In this document: in pieces, positions 13,153 to 25,590 of the stretch | Layout of the letters: each line of letters begins with the position of its first letter | How positions within the stretch are numbered: position 1 is the stretch's first letter | Assembly (NCBI RefSeq): GCF_001653235.2 | Contig: NC_035795.1 | Span: forward strand, 2,663,501 to 2,727,500 | From: Pochonia chlamydosporia 170 | Taxonomy: Eukaryota; Ascomycota; Sordariomycetes; Hypocreales; Clavicipitaceae | Reading direction: 5' to 3' | DNA: 64,000 bases | Notes under the pieces: generated by a model | The model's input: only the letters and a program-made list of their open reading frames with translations | What the model was told of the DNA's origin: nothing | Database searches by the model: none | Translations under genes and position numbers: made by a program

Positions 13153-13991
13153 TTGAATTTCCAGCCCGGCAAAACTATGTGGGAGTTGGTGGTTTGGGTT
13201 TCGAGCCAAAGGACCGTATTCCAGCAGTTTACTTGACAGCTGCTGGCCTGAAGTGAGAGCATAGTTTGGTAGCGAGCCTTGGTGAAGGGCATTGTCAGAT
13301 TTTGACTGCCCCTAAGCCTGTCGCACAAGACATGCATGTTGGATGACATGAGGCCAAGGTCGCATATCTGGGGCGGCTGGACATTGTGATCCGCTACATG
13401 CACCGTCCAGGGAAGGGCGGTCGTACTCTGCCGTGGGGTGCAGATCGGTTCAAATGACACGGATAGATTTAGATAGCCAAACCGTATTGTTTCCGATTCA
13501 AAAGATTTTGTTTTTCGCCCGAGAGGTCAAATTTGCGCTGTAGTTTTGATCATCATTAGCCGATGAGGCGTGAAGCCGAAAGGCACAGGTTTCTTCATCA
13601 ACGGGTCGACGAGTGGGCCAACAACCCATTTCGTACCACGTCAGTGGTGAACACAGGCCAATGCCGTTGGTGACAAGTGTTGGGAAACATGGCCTGAGCG
13701 GCGTTGGATCAATTTATACATGTGGGAAATCTGTAGCGCCGGTACGGAGTACCGAGTACTGCTTCGACACTATGAGCCATGCTCCATGTGAATTCCTAGA
13801 TTCCCTTTGCCGTTTGTTGGTCTCGGGATGAAATCAGTTCCCTGCAATAGACTTTAGAAAGTCTTGCATCAGACACATATAGAAGCAGTCTTCCATCACC
13901 ATGTGTCGCAATTCCTTGCGTCAGGTGAACCCACGCTCCTTGGTGGCATGGTGAGCCGCACCAATCCTCTCGCTGCCCAATCTGATCTTGG
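13153..13991. other. Intergenic region
   Basis: No gene seen. It holds the 5' region of the membrane-protein gene and the 3' end of the next gene on the same strand. Confidence 0.5.
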
Positions 13992-15041
13992 TCATATAGA
14001 TCGCCGTCTTCTTGGACTACTGCTTACAACTGCCACAGTTTTCTTGCGGGACAAGTACGCTGCTCTAACTGTCCACAGTAAAACAAGAACACCGCCTGTC
14101 AATGCCAAAATTTGGTCCAGGTTGCTCATAGACCCATTCGACTCTGGAATCAGAAAGAAGTGTTGAGACGTTTCGGCCACAGTCGTCTCTTTAGTAGTGG
14201 TATACGAGAAAAAGGACATTGAGTAAATTGCGGATAGAAACGACCCCGGCAGGAAGAGCATCGTCATCAGCGAGATGGCCTTCATCGCCACAGCGTCACG
14301 TCTTGTCATGTCCAGGTCCATTGCATTGAGTTTAGCCATCTGAGCTCGTGTAACTCCCTTGCCACTCGTCTCCAGGGTCGATACAGTCGAGTTGTACTTC
14401 TGCGACCAGATTCTCCTTATATCCTCCAAGTCAGCCTCCGACTTCCTGGCCTTCTTTATATTGATTCTGCCTGTGATCCATACCATTCCCCCAACGAGAA
14501 CACATAGCACGATGAATCCCCAAGTCGTTGCCACAAGAGGCGTAACAAAGAACAAATAAGGTCTGCTAAGTGTTGCGTCGCTAACTTTGACTCCTTTCAG
14601 CGTCGCCTTGGCAAACATGAGATTCTCAGTTCCCCAACTGAGGAGTCCCGTTACCAAAACCGCGCCGAGTCGCCGCAGCTTAGGGCCACTATCCCACCAT
14701 GGTCCGCAGATAGTTGCTGCAAGTAGCGATACCATGGAAAAGGTTTCGCAAATGTTCAGCGGCGCCTCGAGGGCAGATGCGTATTGCTGGATCTCGGCGT
14801 TGGTTGAGGTGATGGTCTCGACGACTGAGTAGGGTAGCCTTGACACTTGGAAAATTAGATGGCCAGCGGCAATCAAAGGGAGTAGTAAGGCGCCAATAAA
14901 GTCAATAGAGATTGTGTCTTTACGGCGGCTAGATTTGTTGAGCGTCCAGCTGATGAGGACGGCGCAGAGGGTCAAGAGCCATGCTCCTACTGTGCCCGGA
15001 CCGTAGAGGGAGTCTACGAGTTGATATCGGGAGGCGTCCAT
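13992..15041 (-). CDS. Multi-pass membrane protein, CorA-like C-terminus
   Basis: Single exon, 349 residues, ATG at 15041. Several hydrophobic segments are visible: about 16-36, 48-68, 100-118, 128-146, 168-195, 270-290 and 318-335. The stretch MTMLFLPGSFLSAIYSMSFF near residue 260 resembles the first membrane helix of fungal CorA-like Mg2+ transporter domain proteins (usual form M-T-x-I-F-L-P-G-T). The GMN selectivity motif of true CorA channels is not seen, so ion transport is not implied. The residue run SSRRKD and the tail PRRRR are probably cytoplasmic. Function is unknown. Confidence 0.7.
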   Translation of the reverse strand: MDASRYQLVDSLYGPGTVGAWLLTLCAVLISWTLNKSSRRKDTISIDFIGALLLPLIAAGHLIFQVSRLPYSVVETITSTNAEIQQYASALEAPLNICETFSMVSLLAATICGPWWDSGPKLRRLGAVLVTGLLSWGTENLMFAKATLKGVKVSDATLSRPYLFFVTPLVATTWGFIVLCVLVGGMVWITGRINIKKARKSEADLEDIRRIWSQKYNSTVSTLETSGKGVTRAQMAKLNAMDLDMTRRDAVAMKAISLMTMLFLPGSFLSAIYSMSFFSYTTTKETTVAETSQHFFLIPESNGSMSNLDQILALTGGVLVLLWTVRAAYLSRKKTVAVVSSSPRRRRSI

Positions 15042-15632
15042 TGTCTGGGGAAGGAGCTTGATGCAATAATTCGGCCAAAAATGGACGAGCCCTATGTCAT
15101 GAGCGGATGTAGGAGGCGTGACAGTGCATTTTCAACTCTGGATGCAGTGATCAAGAATGGCGAGTGAGGCTGACGAACCGATAGATGTGAATTTTGGTAG
15201 GACTGCCACGTGACAGCTTCAACATCGAGAAGCACTGCCAGTAATGCACGTACAGGCCAGTCAGTTTTTATCGACAAGAAGTACTTCGAAAGGCCCTGAA
15301 CCGCGAAGTTGGTCTGGTCAGATTTGCCTCCAACATCATGAATGAGATGGACGGGAACACCCGCTGATCTTGGAGACCCAACAGGCCACAGCAAGATGCT
15401 CCACTCATTTGAACCACCAGTACCTCATTCCCTTTCATCAACAACATCAGTGTTAAGGAGGCGGCCATATCTAAAGGAATCATCCTCACATCGGGAATCC
15501 ACGCCGGAGAAATGATGAGGGCAAAAAGCTACTAGACACAAAGCCATCCTGGGCCAGCAATCAAAGCACGAAATAGCAGGAAAGGCTACTCTCACATTCA
15601 CGACCCGTGCCAGTACCATCATCCATTTCGCC
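15042..15632. other. Divergent promoter interval
   Basis: This 0.6-kb gap lies between the divergently oriented CorA-like gene (-) and Usb1 (+). It should hold both promoters. No specific box could be identified. Confidence 0.4.
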
Positions 15633-16617
15633 ATGGGCCTGGTCGACTACCCTTCATCCTCAGAAGATGATGCTCCGGAGCCGCCAAGCAAGCGCCGAAA
15701 GGGGCAAAATGACGCTTCAGAGTCCAAAATGCCACCGCTCCCTACTGCTTTCCACGATCTGTATGCGTCAACTGTTCGCCAGAGCACAGTCGACGATCCG
15801 AGCCTGCATCAGGGCCGCAAGAGGGTCAACCCGCATGTCGCTGGGAACTGGCCAACACATCTTTACGTAGAGTGTATGCCTCAATCTCGTGGGCCATCTA
15901 TGTAAATATGTACACTGACTTTCGCAAGGGCATCCCACCAAAGCGCAGCACGACATTCTGGAAGCACTCGTCACCAGGGCCCAGCAAGAGCTAGGAGACG
16001 ACACCAAGCTTCACAACTTTCTCACCAGCGAACTCGGCACAGATCTACCACTGCACATTAGTCTTTCACGGCCTCTTAGTCTATCTACATCCATCAAAGA
16101 CGATTATCTATCCAGAGTCGAACACATCATCCGCAATTGTGGAACGGGTGTATTTTCCGTGAAACCAGAAGGATTGGCGTGGTACAAGTCCCCAGATTCA
16201 AATCGGACATTTTTCGTTCTGCGCGTAGTGTCTACAAAGGCCGTTAAAACGAGTTCTGATAGGACTCTCCCAAAAACTTCCACCAATCCAGAGCTGATGA
16301 CACTCTTGACGAGATGTAACAAGGTAGCGACGCATTTTGGTCAACCACCACTGTATCAACAGACGCAGAGTGAAGCTGCGGACGAGGCTTTTCACATCTC
16401 TATTGGCTGGACAATGGGGGCACCGGATGAAGAGACGTGTCTTAAGGTGTTGAAGTTTTTTAGAGCGGGCGAATTCAAGGACATTCGTACATGGAACTTG
16501 GAGGTAGACGGGGTGAAGGCCAAGATTGGGAACACGGTTAGCCATCTGCCGTTGGTGGGCAAGGAGAAGACAATGACAGATGGTGCCGGGTCCATAGATT
16601 CGCTGTACAGTGTGTAG
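15633..16617 (+). CDS. usb1: U6 snRNA phosphodiesterase Usb1
   Basis: Two exons, 15633-15873 and 15929-16617, with a 55-nt intron (GTATGC donor, GCAAG acceptor). The product has 309 residues. Both HxS motifs of the 2H phosphoesterase fold are present: His123-Ile-Ser125 (in HISLSRP) and His236-Ile-Ser238 (in HISIGW). The region before the first motif reads THLYVEWHP across the splice, typical of Usb1. The N-terminus has an acidic SSSEDD patch and a basic PSKRRK run that could be a nuclear signal. Usb1 trims and protects the 3' oligo(U) end of U6 snRNA, leaving a modified terminus. Length and motif spacing fit fungal family members. Confidence 0.9.
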
Positions 16618-16868
16618 CTGTTGTGGCCATGAGGTTTGTCGTTGGATGAAAAGGTGCACGGTGTAGCCAACGGGGTCTTGGTGGTGTCCTGTATGGGGTG
16701 GTAAAGAATATCCATGGCGTAGATTATGCGAACATTGTGCATGCCGGCTACATACAGATTCATTCTCCTGTCATGAGGAAACGTGGAAAAAAAAATGAAA
16801 AAAAAAAAACCTAAAAGCTTAAATCCAAAATATAAAAAAGTAAAAAGTAAAAAGTAAAATAAAATGCA

Positions 16869-16950
16869 TGAGGCCTGCCCGGATCGAACGGACGACCTTC
16901 TGGATTCTCCAAGGCTGGAATCAGACTCTCTACCGCTGAGATAAGGCCCC
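16869..16950 (-). tRNA. tRNA-Trp (CCA) with a ~10-nt intron
   Basis: The reverse strand folds as a tRNA. The acceptor stem GGGGCCT pairs with AGGCCTC (one G-U), the D arm TCTC-AGCGGTA-GAGA is complete, and the T arm GTCCG-TTCGATC-CGGGC is complete. The anticodon arm begins TCTGA-TTCCAG, the same layout as S. pombe tRNA-Trp, putting CCA at positions 34-36. About 10 nt then intervene, including a TGG that can pair with the anticodon, consistent with a standard tRNA intron after position 37. The last pair of the anticodon stem is an A-C mismatch. Discriminator A is at 16869. Isotype is less certain than tRNA identity. Confidence 0.75.
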
Positions 16951-18511
16951 CAGATGCATGTCGAGCCGTTCTTATTGCAAACTATGCACCTGTGTAATTT
17001 GAAAGTCGAGTTGTTGATTGCAAGTTCACCTTGTTGTCTAGCTTGCGGCTAAGGACATGTTATCGTGTTGATGGAGAGTTTGAGTCTTGCATTGGTGGAA
17101 AGTGTGCGATCGGCATGTTATGATTTGCAAGGGTTCTCCCTCCTCCGTATTCCGTAGTCTGACAGTGAGACATGCAGGCAATCATCCGCCGCTGGCCAGA
17201 AGCAAAATGCTTGCTACTGGTCTGTGATTGTTCTTTCAATGTTCACACCAGACATGTTTCCGGTCAGTCATTTATTTAATATTTTTCGTTTTTCAACAGC
17301 CATCATGGCCGAAGGCATCAAATCAAGTTGGATGCACTCAAGCCACTTGTGTGTTTTTCAGACAAGATATGGTCCGTCAGTCCTGTACAACTATCCCCAT
17401 CGCCATTGGGGGCACGGCACTCATTCAACTCGACTTAGAACCCATATGCTCCCGCGTGTTTTTGTATCCTTGCTTCCAACATGACATTGGGCACTGTTAT
17501 TCACGTCATTTTGCAGACGAATTGGACTCCATTGCTGCAAGTCTGCAGAGAGCTTGCATGAACGAATGGTGAAGCTACCAGGCCGTAATAAGCAGAGCCA
17601 TGTCAATATTGCAGGGCGTGCAGCATTCAATGTTCTTAATAGGGACATGGAGCAATACACGCCAGACCAAACAGCACCAATACGACGTAGACGCTTGACC
17701 ATACCAGACCAGACTCGAGTAAAGTCTGGTTGTCAAGGAATTCAGTGCTGCATCTTTGGGCGGCCAGCTCCACATGCCACACGCCACCATGTTTTTCAAC
17801 GGCTTTTTTGGCCGTGCTTTTCCTTTGTTTTCATGTTTTGAGATCTGCGTGATGCGTGTCCACACTAAAGCCGTTCTGCCCCGGCATGGCTTTCCTGTCA
17901 CTTCAATGTTTTCTTTTTCATCCCAGTGCCTGACTGGCGGACCTGACTGGACCCCTCCAAACACCTGACGGAGACTGGAGCCGTTGTTATCCCACCTCCA
18001 ATATCCAGCACCTCTGCTGCGTGCTACGGCCCGTGAGCATCTCTTGTCCGTGAGCCTTCTACATTGCAGGTTCATCCGTCAAATCTCCAACATATTAACC
18101 ACCACAAAGACGCTCAAGGGGTTTCCCGTTCCTCTATTCGACCCATTTTACAAGCACGCTGTGTCTCGGAAAGTCGAATCAATACCAGGCATTTCGCTGC
18201 CCACTTGACAACAGCAACATCGGCCCCTCCCCTCCAGTCCCCTCCCTCCCCGCACCAACTTCAACCAGACGCATTGGCCCTTCACGCGCCGGTCTTGCTC
18301 AAGAGCTTTCTTTCCCCCCAAATATTTTCCAACCAAAGGAAAGACGGAGGAGAAGCGGCATTGCTCATATTTCATTCCACTGGGTACTAGTTTGAGGACT
18401 CAAGGCGTTTCAAGTACGTCCGTCGCCCGCAGCTGGCACGGCAAAAATTTGGACAATTGCCCCCATCCTTGGGTCAACAAACTTGTTTCCTACACCGACG
18501 CGAAGCCTCCC
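16951..18511. other. Gene-free interval and Cks1 5' region
   Basis: About 1.5 kb without a supportable gene. The 300 bases before the Cks1 start are pyrimidine-rich (CCCCTCC runs near 18220-18260), as is common in fungal 5' leaders. Confidence 0.5.
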
Positions 18512-19154
18512 ATGGATATCGACATGAGCCGCCGAAACAAGGCCCCTCGGGCATTGACTGACTCTGAACGGGCGCGACTTGACGAGTACATTGACTCGAT
18601 TCACTATTCCGCGAGGTGAATATTCCCCCCATTGCCAGATTGGCTGCTTCACCGCTGTTAGCCCGCTGTTGCAGGGTACCACGAGCAAAATACTGATTTT
18701 GTCCTCTCTTTTTTTTTTCCCCCATTACAGATACTCCGACAGCCAATACGAGTACCGACACGTGCAGCTGCCTAAAGCTATGCTAAAAGCTATTCCGAAA
18801 GAATACCACGACACTTCCAAGGGCACTTTGAAGCTTCTGTGGGAGGAAGAATGGCGAGCTATTGGCATTACCCAGGTACGCCATCCTCTGGCTCAATGTC
18901 GCTTCTCTGGCAATCTTCGGCCGGTCAAGGACGGAAAGACAAAAAAAAAAAAAAAACTCTCAGAGACAATAATAACTGACCGCTGTCTTAGAGTCTTGGC
19001 TGGGAGCATTACGAAGTCCACGAGCCCGAACCCCATATCCTTTTGTTCAAGTAAGTTCCGCGACCACCAGTTCGATCAGACCCGCTGGTGTCATTTTCCA
19101 GGCACTGACGTGTTTTACTGCAGACGTCCTCTCAACTACCAAGCGCCACAGTGA
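18512..19154 (+). CDS. cks1: Cyclin-dependent kinase regulatory subunit Cks1/Suc1
   Basis: Four exons: 18512-18615, 18731-18875, 18992-19050 and 19124-19154. They give 112 residues, the usual size for fungal Cks proteins. The signature [20 protein letters not shown] crosses the first splice, [19 protein letters not shown] crosses the second, and [16 protein letters not shown] crosses the third. These cover the phosphate-binding residues and the HxPEPH hinge used for Cdk binding and strand exchange (here EPEPH). The ATG at 18512 was chosen because upstream frame extension starts only at non-ATG codons. All introns have GT-AG ends; the first ends in a T-rich tract. Cks1 binds Cdk1 and docks phosphorylated substrates. 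Confidence 0.95.
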
Positions 19155-21330
19155 GCGATTCATCATCTTTCAGCTTGAAGCCTCATGTACGATAGTTCCA
19201 TTCCGCCACTTCAACCGCCGTCGGTGCTTCCTGCATATGCGGCTCTTATTTCATGCCTTCTCACGATATTACGGTCTGCACATTACGATATTTGGGTTGA
19301 TAGGAATATCAATACACCACGGTCGAGAAACCCTTTGCTTTCCTGGCTGGTTTACATGCCTTGTCCTCACGACCTGCTTGCTGGCCACTCTGCAATTGAT
19401 GAATGCCACTTTGGATGATATTTTAGGGGCACGGACTGGGATTCGTAGAGACTATTCTAATGGGTGCCAGATGTTTGCTATATGGCGACCGACCCAAGGT
19501 GAATAAATTTGGAAAATGCATTTGTTGGTTTCCTAGATATGGGGTGTTATTTGGCCTGTTTGGGACAAGTGTGCACCTTTACCACGAGGCAAGGGCATTT
19601 GCCTCTGACTTGGCGTAGCCTCGGCTTCGCAAGTGGTATGCGGGAGTTATTCGGTAGAAGCTAGACGGAATTGAAGAATCATTGAACCAAGTTCAAGACC
19701 ATGAAATGCGTGGGACCTTGACCTGTGAAACTTTGTTGTACTTTGTGCAATTGCCTCAGGCACTACTACCCTGGAGCCACGTGAGAGACCGGATGAGTCT
19801 GAATCAGTTTCATCTCCCATGATTTAAGAAATTGGTCAATACGAAGTCGAATCGTGCCACTGTTTAATGAAGGCGTACTGGTGCTTATATGATCTGATCG
19901 TCGCCTCTGAATCGGCACCATGTTGTTGGGATCGTCCAGGCACGAAATGCGAATGGTCCCACCACTACATGGCCATCACGCCACAAGTGTGTAGCCAAAA
20001 TGAACATCTAGCTGCATTCTAAGTTATGAGTGAACAACAAAGGGGGAAATGTACACAATGTATTACGCAAGATACGCGCACTCTATTTGGACGAACTTTG
20101 TGAACGGCTGACTTTGCTGTACTGCAATCCGTCGCGTTGACGGGCGAAGGTCATGTGGTGAGCTCGATCATTTTCACAAGCACTGGTTGACGGGTGCGTT
20201 GGCTGGCGTCAATGCGTGTCGTATTGTTGGACGGAATAATTGTCGCCGACAGCTGAACAATAGCCTGATAGGACCGGCAATCGATTTTACGTTCAATCCA
20301 GCCAAGTGTCGCGAATTGAAGGCAAAACTTTAGTAGTGATGGCATGATGTGTTACACAAGTTTGGCATGCTCGAGACGTTACATCACTTCTAAATTCTCC
20401 CGACAGGGTTGGTGAGCTGAGATGACGTGGGAGCGTCAACGGTGGAGGGAGGCACTGGGAGGATCGGGAATCCCTTGCCAAAATGGAAGCGCTAGAAACC
20501 CGGAGACCTTCCCATCTTGCCATTCAACTAACTCCTAGTGGGGAGGTAGAGCAGAAGTGGCCACATCTTCACTTTGCTCTGTACCAAGGTACATATACTT
20601 CAGTACCTCTGTGCAATTGCCCATTGATGACCGACTTCTGTGCGAATAATATGAACCAGACCATCCATCTTTCCGTCTTTCTTCTCCATCCTCTATTCCC
20701 CCCGCTTTCTTTTTCTTTGATTCATTACAACATTTTGCTAGACCCTTCATTTCGCTAGTTCATGGCATTGCATATCTACCGCCACGGCGTGCCTGCATGA
20801 ACCTCACAAAAAGCCGTTCAATGTTTGCCTCCCCACAAAACGAGGTTTATGAAGCAACCAAGTGGCCCAATCCCGCTCCGCACACTCCGCAGCCATCGCC
20901 AGGATCTGACTAGTGTGGCTTTGATTGATCATCATCAGACAGCGTGGCATCTTTCAGTTGAATTGCAAGTTCTGATTTCCACCATTTCATGTTCAGGTCA
21001 CGAACTCCTGTGATTTCTAGATTGGTGATTTAATTTATCAATCAGCTTTGAACTTGCAGCATTGAGACTGTGCATTGATTTTTGACAAACTTCATCGGAA
21101 ATTTTGCCGGCGAGGCCGTGTTGCGGTTTTAGCTCAAGCCACCAACAAAGTGCATCACACTGTGGCGGCAGCGTTTGATAAGATAAGCGTCCCTTGCCAA
21201 CGGTACTTGGCCTTTTCATCTTTCGTGACGAAGCAAAGCCAAGACTTGCGACCGGCGGCAAAGAGATATCGCAAGCGCCTTTTGACGAGCCTTTTTCGTC
21301 AAGTCCTAGGCTTTCTCTACCGTTTTTACA
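19155..21330. other. Gene-free interval
   Basis: About 2.2 kb between Cks1 and Ero1 without a convincing gene on either strand. It should include the Cks1 3' region and the Ero1 promoter. No specific signal was recognised. Confidence 0.5.
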
Positions 21331-23259
21331 ATGAAGTCCGCCAGCAGACTATTCTACCTCTCCGTCTTCGCACTCTGGGCAGCCCCCGGATCTTGTGAGG
21401 CCGACGCCAAAAGCGAATGCGCAGTAAGACTTCCTGAAGGCCAAGTTCCCCATACAAAGAATCAATCACCGCCTAACCTCTATGCGATAGATTTCTCCCA
21501 AATCAATTGTTCAAGACGCATGCGCTTCTTATGCGACGCTGGAGAAGCTCAACGAACGAGTCAAGCCCGCCCTCGACGATCTCACTCGAACCACTGATTT
21601 CTTTTCGTACTACCGACTAAACCTCTTTAACAAGAAGTGCCCATTCTGGGATGATGAGAATGGCTTCTGTGGCAACATAGGATGTGCTGTGGAGACGCTT
21701 GACAACGAAGAAGATATACCTGAAGTGTGGAGGGCGAAACAATTGTCGAAACTAGAAGGCCCCCTTGCCAAGCACCCTGGCAAACAAGAACGAAAGAGGC
21801 ACCCCCAAAGACCGCTACATGGTGAATTAGGTGACGATGTTGGGGAGAGCTGTGTGGTTGAATATGACGACGAATGCGACGACCGAGACTACTGCGTTCT
21901 GGAAGATGAAAGCGCATCGTCTAAAGGTGACTATGTGAGCCTGCTCAGGAACCCTGAGCGCTTCACAGGGTATGGTGGAGAGGGCGCCAAGCAGGTCTGG
22001 GACGCCATATATCGCGAGAATTGCTTCCAGAAGAGCTCATTCCCTCATTCTGCCAACCTGGGCATGTCTTTGAACTACAATCCCGCGGCCCTGGACTTCA
22101 AGCACGTCATGGACGCCGCGGGTCGGCAGGCTCAGCTTGAAGCCCAGCGCCTTGAGCACCCCAACATTCCGTTTGTTGCCAGCACGGGTTACGAAGCTGA
22201 AGATGAATGCTTGGAGAAGAGGGTGTTTTACAGGGTGGTGTCTGGAATGCATGCGAGTATCAGTGCCCACCTCTGCTGGGATTTTTTGAACCAGACCACT
22301 GGAGAATGGCAGCCCAACGTGCAATGCTACAAGGACCGCCTCCACGGATACTCTGACCGAATCAGCAACCTGTACTTCAACTACGCGCTTGTCACCCGAG
22401 CTGTGGCCAAACTCGGCCCATATCTGCGAGAATCCGCATACACATTTTGCACAGGCGATCCAGGGGAGGACCTGGCCACTCGAGCCAAGGTGGATGAGGT
22501 GACAAGGAAGGCTGGCAGTATTCCTCAGATTTTTGACGAGAGTCTGATGTTTGTCAATGGCGAAGGCCCATCTCTTAAGGAGGATTTCCGCAATCGATTC
22601 CGCAACATTAGCCGACTTATGGATTGCGTCGGGTGCGACAAGTGCAGACTCTGGGGCAAGATTCAGACCAATGGCTACGGCACTGCGCTCAAGGTGCTAT
22701 TCGAGTTTGACAACAACAGTACCAGCATCCCGGTGCTCAAGAGGACGGAGCTTGTTGCCCTCTTCAACACATACGCCAGATTGAGCGAGTCTATGCGGGC
22801 CATCGGAAAATTCAAGCAGATGGTGGATGCAGAAAATGGCAAGCCACCGGCAGTGAAAACCGAGTCCGGGCTTTTTGAACACGAAACCATCAAGTCAGAG
22901 CCGGAAGAGGTGAATGCGTTCGACGAAGCCGACCTAGGAGGGCCATGGAAATTGCTTCATGAGATGCAGCGACGTGGACCCAAGAGCGATTCTTTTCGGG
23001 ACCAATTCTCGCATGAGATGGCGCTCTTCAGGCAATCTCTCCGGGTGGTTGTCCATGGGTGGTGGCACGGATCAATCTTGATGTAAGTGTGAAGAAACGG
23101 GTGTTTTGTCGCATAACTAAAGCTAACATGACGGATTGCAGATATCGCATTGCTGTGGGCGAAGCATATCGCCTCTGGCTCTATTTCCTCGGACTACAAC
23201 CACCGCCAGGTTTGGTCGAATATAGATGGGCACCGAGGGACAAGAAGAAGGAGTTGTAG
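21331..23259 (+). CDS. ero1: Endoplasmic reticulum oxidoreductin Ero1
   Basis: Three exons: 21331-21423, 21491-23082 and 23142-23259, giving 600 residues. The introns are 67 and 59 nt, both with CTAAC branch points. Residues 1-22 are a signal peptide. The catalytic cluster C410-x2-C413-x2-C416 (CVGCDKC) is followed by RLWGKIQTNGYGTALKVLFE, the most conserved Ero1 block. Cysteines at 160 and 166 are the probable shuttle pair. The region around residues 280-320 has HASISAHLCWDF, part of the FAD-binding helices. Ero1 oxidises protein disulfide isomerase in the ER lumen and passes electrons to oxygen through FAD. The sequence ends without an HDEL signal; the last residues are DKKKEL. Confidence 0.95.
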
Positions 23260-25590
23260 ACGATCGAAACTGCAACTTGCATCAATTGGCGTTTGAAACA
23301 GCATTTTGGCACTTGTTATTTCTAAAGGGGCATTGATATCATTTATTTACATTGATGATGGCATTTATAAATAAACATCCGTTCCCATTTTGAGCTTTCT
23401 GAAAATCAAGGTTGGTGCGTGATCGTCAACTGTCTTGACTTGTCGCTTCATCCCATCTTGCTTTTGTGTGTCAGCGGGCCGTCAATGCTCGTCCTCAATG
23501 CTCGTCACGCTTCCAAAGCCTAATAGTTGGCGAATCGGTTGTTGACAACTAGGCTCATCGGCTCCACGTTGAGGGAGTTGGTGATAGGAGCCCACACCGA
23601 TTGACTTCCTTGGGTCAAGGCCTCTTCTGTAATAGATAGGAGGGAAACTGGTTAGCTCTGTGCTGAAATATGCACTATAGTTTCACATATCGGGCAAATA
23701 CCATCTGCTATGCCTGTCCCACGTCGTCCATACAATCGGACCAGGAGGAGGAGGCCCGGAGGACTACCCAGCCATCGGTGGGAGCGCAACCTCAAGGTGA
23801 CGGCTGGCAATGAAGGCGAGGACTTCCATAGGCACAGACATGATTAGAATACAGTGATAATAAGTCTCAGGTAGGTTGAATGGTATGTATATAGTTCAAT
23901 TTTGACATCGTCTAAATGAAAAATATCCTGGGTTCAGGCCAGGAGTATTTGTAGTCGTTGTTCAGGGCACTGCTGTGAGAATCAGCATCAGCCGAGTGCC
24001 TGGCCTTGTCTAACTAACCCCCTCCTGGCAATGTTCGGAGGTTCGAAATGAGGCGCCAAGTTTGCATCGTGCATACGTCCAATATCCTGTGTGACTGCAG
24101 TTGCTGGCCACAACCGGCTTCGATGTTGTGTACTCCGGACTGGTCCGGTGCCTGGGAAGCATCAACCTGGTATGAATCTATGCACCAAATCCTGGTAGCA
24201 AGCTGCAGGGTGTAGACGGTGAGGAGAGTGTCTGGTCCTTGTCATAGAGGGCGTGGACTGAATCAAATGTCAGCTTGAATGGACATGGACTGTAGCCCTG
24301 TGTTTTCTAGGGGAAAGAAGATACTTGGCATCTTGCAGCAGCAAGTTTACCAAGCAGGGAGTTCTGTTGTCATCTTCGACTTCCTACTTAAAGTTGAAAC
24401 TTGGTAAGTTAAGCTTAAAGTATTCATTAAGTCTAATACCGGGCTAAAACACTGCCTAGGGAGCTGAAGACTATTGGTATACTACGGTATAATGTTAATT
24501 TTCCTTTCGTATATATGGTTAAAGTATAGATTCCAAAACTTGTATAAGTTAGGTTATCGTTATTTCTTCTCTATATTCCAAAACAGGCGCTTTGCGTGGT
24601 TGCTTCTAGTACAGGACCCAGGCCATTACAACTTCGGAATCATGAATTGTATTTCATATACCGTATGCAGTCTCGCCTGCTGCAATGAAGTGGGCAAACG
24701 GGGATTGATAGAGTTGAAACTCTTCTTCGCACACCCCTTTCGTGTGGGTGTCAAGTAGCAGAAGCCACCTGCAGGATAGTTACGACATCACATTGTCGTT
24801 TGCGAGATCTTGTGGAGTATCGATTGCACCCTCTCCATGTGCCTTGTACTGGAACATCTCCCATGCAGTGCATGTGCATCTTTTATGATGGTTGGTGTCT
24901 GGCCGGAACTTTGCCAAGCCTGCAGCCACTGGTTCCCAAAATGACATCCAGGTTATCGCACAAGATGTGTCCACGTACGGCGTATAGACCAGAGGTGCCT
25001 GACTGCGATTAGACCAGGCCAGACATTTCGACACAGCCTTTGCTCAAATATTCAGTGGCGGGTTTTGTCACTGCATGTGTACAGTCTCAACTGAGTTCAA
25101 TGTTGAGTCAGCCCGGACCAGGCTCCAATTGTTCTGTACGCCACTCTCCATGTTGGCTCAACGTTGAAGATTGAACGTCCAGAGATTGTGTGACATCCGC
25201 AGAACCTTAAAGGTTGCTTCGCTTGTGCCATACACAAACGTATGCGTACGTATAAGTCTTCTTTGGGCCGTCGCTTGGGGACCCAACCCCCAAGACAAAG
25301 TACATGGAGCATAATGAGAAGAGATCCGTTATTGAAGCCAAGGACAGTCATTTTCTTTTGTGGTACTGTCCGAAATGCGGTTGAGTTTACAGCCTCGGAC
25401 GAGACGGTGATTCCAACGGTCGTGACCAGCCAAACCAGCTACCTGCTTGACGTGTTGCTCGATCTGGAAATAGCTTGGGCGTGGTCATTGAGAAATAGTA
25501 AACGCGGTAGGCAAACAAATACACAACCCGCGTGAGTCGAACAGAGAGAACCCCACAGTATTACACATGAGTAACTCCTACATGTATAAT
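23260..25590. other. Gene-poor interval with an AT-rich patch
   Basis: About 2.3 kb. A possible terminal exon remnant lies at 23520-23626 (-). A sharp AT-rich patch at about 24365-24580 has TAAGTTAAGCTTAAAG-like composition unlike its surroundings and may be a decayed repeat. No complete gene is seen. Confidence 0.45.
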
